Shown piece by piece: positions 56,976 through 64,000 of a stretch of DNA of 64,000 nt. The notes beneath the pieces were generated by a model that saw nothing but the letters and a program-made list of their open reading frames with translations, ran no database searches and was not told where the DNA came from. Both the position numbers and the translations under genes were made by a program. Origin of the DNA: Sthenelais limicola. Lineage: Eukaryota > Annelida > Polychaeta > Phyllodocida > Sigalionidae. Every line of letters begins with the position of its first letter. Positions within the stretch are counted from its first letter, which is position 1. The DNA lies in the NCBI GenBank assembly GCA_942159475.1, contig OW804100.1, positions 8,076,127 to 8,140,126 on the forward strand. Direction: 5' to 3'.

Positions 56976-59435
56976 TTACCTATAGTTATTGGATTCCAGT
57001 GCCATTCATAAGAAACACAAATATATTGCGTGAGTGCATTCCATGCAGAATCCTTTGGTATCACATTAAGCTTGTGAAAATCCTCTAAAATAGATCTTCT
57101 GACGAGCCCGAAACAATAATCTATAATATAGAGGAAGGATAATGTCAAGCTTTACATAGATTACACATATTTCAGTCATTACATAATTTTTACCATTTTG
57201 ATAATAATTATTGGTCATTTCAATCTTACAATCTCGCATTGTTATCAATATTTTCACAACTATTTTCTATGATATTGGTTCTTTGATAATCAAATAGCGA
57301 TTTTGACTGGTTAGTACATACCCGTCTTACAACTTTTGTGAGACTTTACATTTTGAGATTTACCTTTCAATCTACCCATTTGTAATACAGTGTTTTTGCT
57401 TGTATTTTTTTTAACAATAGCTTGTTATAAAATTGTGTCTTACATCTAATATAATGGTAATCATAGTGTTATATTATACAACCTTTGAATAAAAGTCACC
57501 CCTATATACAATGTATTTTGGTTTGAAATAAATAATTTCAATTTGAATGAACAAATTGGTTAAGTAAACAAATATCGATATCTCGATCATGAAATGGCGT
57601 TATGCGCCCTTGGTTGCATTGTAAAAAAAACCATTCAGATTAAATCTGATTTATATCTTCTTGTCAGTATTTATCAAAAGCGACAGGATAGTCTAGACGC
57701 AAATAACGTCTGAACTCTTTTCTTGTGGCCAACAATTGTGGCTCATCTGGCAATCCATTCCATAAAGAAGACAACTTAAAAATATAAGAACTTTTGAATA
57801 TCTCATTTTTCTGACTCATTTTCATATTTTATTTTATTTAAAGTAAAACCGAGAATATAAAATACTAATATATCAAGGCAATCTCTAGTACCATTGAACC
57901 TTAATTTCAAAGATGATAACTTGATTTTTGATTTTGATTTTGAAAATATGTTATTCAGGACACAGACATTTCCACACATATAGTACGAATATTCCCAGAA
58001 TAGCCTGAATTACTTTTAAATTTACATTACATCGAAATTCAACTATAGAAAATAAAGAGTAAATTAATAAGAACTATGTATGAAGTTATTTAAACCTTCA
58101 ATCTTCTCAATATCGTTACAAGAAGAAAAAAAATGATCTGATCTGGTAGTATGGTGCTAAGTCCATTTCTACAACTAGCCTTTGTCTCAGACGACACCAC
58201 CTCCAATCATAAATTTGCCTTTGCCATAAATATCCCTTTGCCACTCTCCATACAGTGGAAATACATTGTTCTAACATCGATGCCAAAACAATAACCCTTT
58301 GAATTATAGTGCTGAAAACCCCATATCAAGTAGCTCTGTACACTTTTCCTAACATATGTACATTGTAAGCTTGAATGTAAATCAACAATGACAAGCCTCA
58401 AAGGTCGATCTGGCATCAGAAATCCTTTCCATAAGCAAAAATTGGAAGAATGTGGATAATCGATAGTACACAAAGTCACCCCACCCTAATCCAACCTAGG
58501 CAATGAGACACATTCTTAATGTAGTAAATTCAATGGAAAGAAGCTGGCATCGTACACCAAGCTATTTCCCTCTACACACCTACACCATGGCGCCAGCAAA
58601 ATGTGCAATCTGTCGCCATAGTTAATGACCTCCCATTAGGTCCTCGTCCTTTCATGACACGCCCTATGGTCGAAAATTGCGACCGTAAATTACCCAGTGA
58701 GAGTGTTAATGAGTTAAGTTTTGTGTTTGTCTTCATAGTTTTTCGAGTTCTATTTTGAGTAATGGAAGCCCAAGCTGGTTGGGCGCCTCTGACTGGCTCT
58801 GTATTAACCACTTCTACAAGCCTAATCAAGGGCGGCCCTAGAATGTAAGGAGATGGATCAAGGAGCCAAGTCAGAAACACCTAATGTGTAAGTAATTAAC
58901 ACACTATATACTCAAGTGCATACCTCATTATTCACATGAATAGTATTGACGAAAGCTGTACGAAAACTATATTTTGAATGTACATGGGAGTGTAACCCCT
59001 TTAGCCCCGTACCCACATTTGTATTGGCCAGTGTTAATATTGTGAGATGGGAACGAGCACTAAGAACAGATCAGGGGACGTTCCATTAGAGTGCTCCTTG
59101 ACTTTAAGTGATGTGTTTGGGTTACAATCTAGGAGCTTTTTTTACTCAGGCCTCCCCACTTCCGAGTGCCAAAACACCTTTCCTCTTCCGCCCAAGCGCG
59201 AGGGGCAGTAACTCTCGCGTATGGCTACAAATTAGCGAGACCTCAGCGTGGTTCTCTGAAAGCTCAAGCTGGCAGGCTAAGAGAAACATGTTCCTATCAA
59301 CTTACTGTAAAGTTGTCACTCCACCATTACCACACTTATAGCCGAGCAATAATACAGGTCTATTCCCCAAAGCAAATTTTGCCACGTTCATAGATCACCT
59401 TTTATGTGGGAGCTCCTCCATTCTTTTGAATCGGG
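56976..59435. other. Single-copy DNA, weak promoter-like words near 58.6 kb
   Basis: AT-rich until about 58100. Near 58580-58690 ATGGCG and CGCCAT words in CpG-richer DNA resemble YY1 sites of a promoter. Frames at 58207-58479, 58572-58880 and 59108-59393 have no domain. Bases 57510-57550 (AAATAAATAATTTCAATTTG) resemble a LINE tail. Confidence 0.35.
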
Positions 59436-59439
59436 TTTT

Positions 59440-59582
59440 GTTCCTTGCAATGGTTACTAACTTGCCGTCACATGAATCTTATCACGTGACGGATTCCTAT
59501 ATGAAACAGTGTTTTGCATCGTGATCCTTAATCAGCTGATGATCTAACTTCTTCAAGTATCTCCCTCCCTGTCTAGGTAAGA
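59440..59582 (+). promoter_or_regulatory. CACGTG / TATA-like / splice-donor block
   Basis: CCGTCAC (59465-59471) and GTGACGG (59486-59492) form an inverted repeat, with CACGTG (59483-59488) overlapping its right arm; this is an E-box of the bHLH-zip type. CTATATGAAA (59497-59506) could serve as a TATA element. A consensus-like splice donor TAG|GTAAGA ends a short putative non-coding exon at 59576. The order enhancer box, TATA, exon, donor is coherent but rests on motifs only. Confidence 0.35.
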
Positions 59583-60105
59583 AATTTTCACTTTGATATT
59601 ATGAAGAATGTATTCTGGTACAGAGCACAAGTCGTTCATTACCTACATTGGATCGAATACTTTAACAATTGGTGAATTAGTATTAGCTTAGTCAGTATCG
59701 AGACCTCATTTGAAGCTCGTTCATTGAAAATCCGGAAAATCCGGACCAGACACATTTTTGTGACATTTGGACCAGGACGAATAAATCCAAATCTCACTCG
59801 TAAACCTGAGAGCACGTTTCCAGCAAGTATCTGCTTCAAACATTCACATGGATGCACTCCTTAAATAGTATTACTAGGTGTACACATTCGGAGCGAAGGG
59901 AATTTCGTTTGATTCTTGTGAATTATATTTATATATATCATAAAAGGCACTTTCATAAGAGAACATTTGCAGAACATTAATTCATTCACTTTCGTTTCCC
60001 CGTGAAGATGGGCTTATATGAATATGTATATGAACACAAAAGACCTCATGCAAAGGTTTAAGTGAAAACCCACGCTTTGATGGCAATAGCCTTCACCTTC
60101 AGGGG
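59583..60105. other. Unassigned
   Basis: Would be first intron if the preceding block is a promoter. No feature is recognised. Confidence 0.35.
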
Positions 60106-60792
60106 AAGTGTAAGTAACAGTACTGGTGAGGGGGAGGGAGGGGAAGTGTTAGTAACAGTGCTGGTGAGGGGGAGGGAGGGGAAGTGTTAGTAACAGTGCT
60201 GGTGAGGGGGAGGGAGGGGGAAGTGTAAGTAACAGTGCTGGTGAGGGGGAGGGAGGGGAAGTGTTAGTAACAGTGCTGGTGAGGGGGAGGGAGGGGAAGT
60301 GTTAGTAACAGTGCTGGTGAGGGGGAGGGAGGGGGAAGTGTAAGTAACAGTGCTGGTGAGGGGGAGGGAGGGAAGTGTTAGTAACAGTGCTGGTGAGGGG
60401 GAGGGAGGGGAAGTGTTAGTAACAGTGCTGGTGAGGGGGAGGGAGGGGAAGTGTTAGTAACAGTGCTGGTGAGGGGGAGGGAGGGGGAGTGTTAGTAACA
60501 GTGCTGGTGAGGGGGAGGGAGGGGAAGTGTTAGTAACAGTGCTGGTGAGGGGGAGGGAGGGGGAGTGTAAGTAACAGTGCTGGTGAGGGGGAGGGAGGGG
60601 AAGTGTTAGTAACAGTGCTGGTGAGGGGGAGGGAGGGGGAGTGTAAGTAACAGTGCTGGTGAGGGGGAGGGAGGGGAAGTGTAAGTAACAGTGCTGGTGA
60701 GGGGGAGGGAGGGGAAGTGTAAGTAACAGTGCTGGTGAGGGGGAGGGAGGGGAAGTGTTAGTAACAGTGCTCGTGAGGGGGAGGGAGGGGAA
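60106..60792. repeat. G-rich minisatellite, 38 bp unit, about 18 copies
   Basis: The unit contains GTTAGTAACAGTGCTGGTGA and GGGGGAGGGAGGGGAA. Copies differ mainly by GTTAG or GTAAG and by one G more or less, and the types are intermixed. Each unit offers three close G runs (5, 3, 4), so quadruplexes within or between units are possible. Confidence 0.93.
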
Positions 60793-61340
60793 TTACCAAC
60801 TACAAATAATTATTGTTAGTTTGGCACCCCACTCACTACGTGGTGGCAACTAAAATTATCATATAAATACGATATCTACAAAAATAGCCTTTTTAATTTG
60901 GATATTTGAGACAAACAGTTCCCACCCTCCATCCCAAATCTTAAAAGATTCCATTTAACGAGACCTTTTAAAACAATGAGTTATTTATCCTTTGATAACA
61001 TGAGTATTCACAAATTTATTAACTGATGCATTTATAATCGTGTATTTATAATCACCAATTCTATCAACGATACAAGACTCTGTTCAGCGCTGGATTTTAC
61101 CCCAATAATAATAAATAATATATTTTCAGTTTCAGTGGAGCCCCAACAACTCCTTCTATTAAATGTTCTTAACAATTACAGTATCCAGTTTCAAAATTAC
61201 TATATTTTACAAAACTGTTAGTCTCGTTCTTAACAAAGGAATGCGAAATTGATATAAACAGACAAAATGTAATTTAGTGATGATCTAAGACTCGCTGCCC
61301 CAACTCATGGTCTGCCCGTGTTTCTCTAATCAGCCATACT
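60793..61340. other. Single-copy AT-rich DNA
   Basis: No feature is recognised. Confidence 0.4.
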
Positions 61341-61344
61341 ACTC

Positions 61345-61358
61345 CCGCCCTCTAGTGG
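61345..61358 (-). promoter_or_regulatory. CTCF-type motif, full core match
   Basis: On the minus strand the bases are CCACTAGAGGGCGG, matching CCASYAGRKGGCRS at all 14 positions. It is in the same orientation as the weaker site at 5987-5999. Function depends on the species having CTCF with this specificity, as bilaterians generally do. Confidence 0.5.
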
Positions 61359-62080
61359 CTGCTGCTGCAAGCATCCACTGATGTAGCAAATAGTCAATAC
61401 CTAAGCATAAACACACGTAGGACATTTTTAGCGTCAATAACCATATCACCATGGAGAGTAGGGTACAAAAAGCCCTTTCACGGTAAGACTATTGTGCTTT
61501 CTAATTATATAAGGTCTTGCATTTGCCTCAAACCCATGAGTAAAAGTAACTGAATGAAATAAAACATCGGGACGCGTTATATGAAAAGCCCCGAGGAAGG
61601 CCCCCATAATGTATACATGTCCCGTACTCCCGTTTTTTGGTCCTCTAGACTTCCTGTAGTACTTTCTGTAGTGCACAGAGAGGGGGCATCGTGGCACTGG
61701 CCATTCATATATATATATTTCAGTGGATGATGCAGAATATCTAATACATGCACAAGCTTATAATATCAATGCTTATATCACATTTGGAAGGAATTAAGGA
61801 GACGAATTGATTATTTCAGCTTCCATTCTTTAATGGGAAACATTACAATGATGGAAGTTATAGGGATGCCCCCACTCCTTCAGTATCCGCCACCGCAGCT
61901 TGAAATGATTGTTGATCAAAATAACAAGGCGTTGTTTAGAGGCGTTACGCAGCGAGAGTTTTTCTCGGGCTTTAATTCTTCTCTTGTGAAGTTGATTAGG
62001 ATCTCCATGATAGACTCAACCTTCTAAAAAAGTATTGGCAGATGGGACTTCCCATGATGCATCAGTGCTTCAATAAAAGG
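61359..62080. other. Single-copy DNA, no gene recognised
   Basis: Frames at 61446-61697 (minus) and 61833-62027 (plus) have no domain. A short splice-acceptor-like TTATTTCAG precedes the latter. Confidence 0.35.
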
Positions 62081-62084
62081 GAGT

Positions 62085-62226
62085 GAAATACGCCCCTCCC
62101 CCTCCCATGCTTGTTAATACCCTCCCCTCTCCCTCCCCTCCCCCTCCCCCTCCCCGTCCCCCATCCCCCTCCACCTCCCCCTCTCCTCCCATGCTTGTCA
62201 ATACGCCCCCTCCCCTCCCATGCTTG
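62085..62226. repeat. C-rich tract with CCCATGCTTGTTAATA units
   Basis: Three copies of CCCTCCCATGCTTGTTAA-like words (near 62098, 62185 and 62215) are separated by CCCCTCC runs of different length. Confidence 0.7.
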
Positions 62227-62529
62227 TTAAAAGCTGAATGTACAGTTGCCGGAGCTTACATCGCACACTCTTTTGTAATAAGGGATTTGATAAACACATA
62301 TTGTATAAGCAATAAATATACTCTTTTTTGTGGTGGTCTTAGTGTTGGCCGCGAACATGGAAAGGCTCTATATAATATTGTGCCGCGTATGGATAGAATT
62401 GATGTAGCCATTCATTCACAACACTTTGCTGCCTCTGGTGGGGACCTGTAACACCACCAAGTGAAACATTTCCCCTAGAATATAAATTAAATAATTCCAG
62501 TGAATATTTGCTATTTGAATTATATTACA

Positions 62530-63010
62530 CTAGCAAATACCCATGCTACGCACAGGATTTGCTAGTGGGACAGTGGGGCCCACATCCTCATCTCTCCTTG
62601 TTCCCTCTCCCACTATCTTTCTCTTCCAAGTTGTCTCTATAACTTAGTATCTTCATACCACAAATGGAACCCTGTTTAGATGATTTTTTGGTCACTGTTC
62701 AGTGTTGTGCTGTTGTTGTGTTGCCTGTCCCTGTCCCTGTCCCTGTCCCAATCCCTCTCCGACTCCCTCTCCCGTTCCCTCTTTCATTGTGAGGTAATTA
62801 GTGGGTGGGTAAATTTCTGTGTGGGTGGGTCTTGTCTTGTCTCTGTCCTGTTCCCTCTCCCACTCGTTCTTCCTCTCTCCTTCCCTCTCTCCTTCCCTCT
62901 CCCTCTCCCACTCCCTCTCCCATTCCCTCTCCCACTCCCTCTTTCATTTTCAGGTAATTTAAATTAGTGGGCAGATAAATTTCTGTGTGGGCGGGTAAAT
63001 CTCTGATTTC
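62530..63010 (-). mobile_element. Helitron-like 3' terminus with pyrimidine tract, copy 3
   Basis: On the minus strand the element ends CCTGTGCGTAGCATGGG (a 7 bp stem with GU pairs, 62540-62556), six bases, then CTAG (62530-62533). The adjoining DNA holds CCCTGT and CCCTCTCC tracts (62720-62790, 62840-62950). A block with GTGGGTGGGTAAATTTCTGTG appears twice (62800 and 62970) around the second tract, so the tract and its flank have been duplicated. There is no Rep/helicase coding. Confidence 0.5.
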
Positions 63011-64000
63011 ACCCGCCAATGTAGCGGGCAAAGAAAAAAGTTTATTTCACACACTGTACACAGAGTGCTGATGACTGAGGCAAAGAAAGAGAAAGAGGGA
63101 GAGACAGACAGACAGACACAGACAGAGACAGAAAGAAAGAAGAGGTCTGAACTGTGAAACCCTTGACAAACTTTAGCTGCCACTCTCCTGTATCTAGGGG
63201 CAACAAACTTCGGCACAACAGTGGTCCTTGTATACCACCTCCCCTGCCTCTGCCCCTTCCCTGTATCTAGGGTGCACTGACCTATATGGGGCACCAATAG
63301 GGATTTATTTTCAGGCAGCGCTGGGGCCCCAGGATAGGGGTGCTCGATGTAAACCCATTTCTAACCCTAATTTGTTTATGAAACATAGCGGAATGGCTCC
63401 GCACTGAAAGATTCAAGTTGCAGTTTATTTTGCTGGAATTTGGAGTGTTCTGAAATGGAGATTAATTAAATAAAAGTTGTTTTCCTAATAGGCCTATAGG
63501 TCTGCGGAACTATCTTTCTCTTTCTATGTCTTCATTAGCCTACTTTTTCACACTCTGCCCCAACCCCAGTCTCAATCTGACACTCCCAGTCACTCTCTAT
63601 CTGGTGGGGTGTCGACACAGGAACAGAAGGAGTTTGGTTTAGAAGGATTTTAAACCTGAGAAAAGGACTGAAAGTGATTTGAAAATAGTTATGGTAATCC
63701 ATGCTGCAGCTTAGGAAATGTACATGAGTGATCATGCGAAAACATGCGTTGTCTTCAGGTTAGCAATGCGACATTGGCAACAGGACTGTGCATTAAACAG
63801 AGGGAGGTGGGAGGGGCCAATGAGTCGCCGGAGGGTTTTAAACCTTCTTAGAAACAAAGACAGGACAAACCTGAATAAATTGCTAGGTTTTCAACACAAA
63901 TTCTGAAGGAGGAGGAGAGAGAGGAAGAGGTTCCCCCAGCTCGACTTCAAAAACCATCACAAACAATAGTTTATGAACTGATTCAACTCTGACGATGCTC
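63011..64000. other. Mostly single-copy DNA to window end
   Basis: A purine-rich (GAAA/GACA) run lies at 63080-63145. Frames at 62959-63297, 63535-63735 and 63718-63906 have no recognisable domain. Nothing else is visible. Confidence 0.4.

Overview
The window reads as animal nuclear DNA, most likely from a marine invertebrate. There is no run of operons or long clean ORFs. Instead there is mostly single-copy, somewhat AT-rich DNA broken up by minisatellites, long purine/pyrimidine tracts and decayed mobile elements. The element types seen (a Ngaro/DIRS tyrosine-recombinase retrotransposon, an endonuclease-bearing LINE, Helitron-like 3' ends, several terminal-inverted-repeat and fold-back elements, and a hammerhead ribozyme of the Penelope-like kind) fit an invertebrate animal. 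The sequence alone does not give the phylum. I did not identify any intact host protein-coding gene, so the window is probably intergenic or intronic.

Layout, left to right. 0.4-0.65 kb holds a fold-back repeat (family FB1) that recurs at 47.4-48.7 kb and 54.2 kb. 7.0-8.2 kb is a 1.19 kb TIR element flanked by TA, and a Helitron-type terminus with a pyrimidine tract starts about 10 bp beyond it. An NF-kB-like site abutting a TATA box lies at 8.5 kb. 11.26-11.60 kb is a small element flanked by TTAA. 16.4-17.2 kb is a TIR/fold-back element. 19.76-20.71 kb is a 59-64 bp minisatellite. 21.69-25.63 kb is a minus-strand Ngaro-type retrotransposon with its diagnostic split direct repeats still readable (A1-ORFs-B1-A2-B2) but with broken gag, RT/RNase H and tyrosine recombinase. 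27.2-28.4 kb is a minus-strand LINE endonuclease/linker fragment.

30-41 kb is rich in repeats and possible control DNA: an ACAT microsatellite, a CRE/CCAAT/TATA promoter-like block (30.8-31.0 kb), a fold-back element followed by three near-identical 215 bp units (31.9-32.65 kb), a 28 bp minisatellite, a minus-strand hammerhead ribozyme motif (34.68-34.72 kb), a paired CArG/CRE block (35.08-35.28 kb), a perfect 38 bp palindrome (35.64 kb), a short-loop G-quadruplex motif (37.4 kb), a 38 bp minisatellite, a Helitron-like element with a 450 bp purine tract ending at 40.495 kb, and a 696 bp TIR element just after it.

41-64 kb holds more fold-back elements (44.9, 46.0 kb), the expanded FB1 copy, a 99-unit 8 bp minisatellite whose only varying base is its CpG (51.3-52.05 kb), a short secretory-looking ORF (52.96 kb), duplicated CCT-rich blocks (56.1-56.97 kb), a CACGTG/TATA-like/splice-donor block (59.5 kb), an 18-copy minisatellite (60.1-60.8 kb), a strong CTCF-type motif (61.35 kb) and a third Helitron-like terminus (62.53 kb). 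The regulatory calls are motif-based only, and the mobile-element calls are the firmest part of the annotation.
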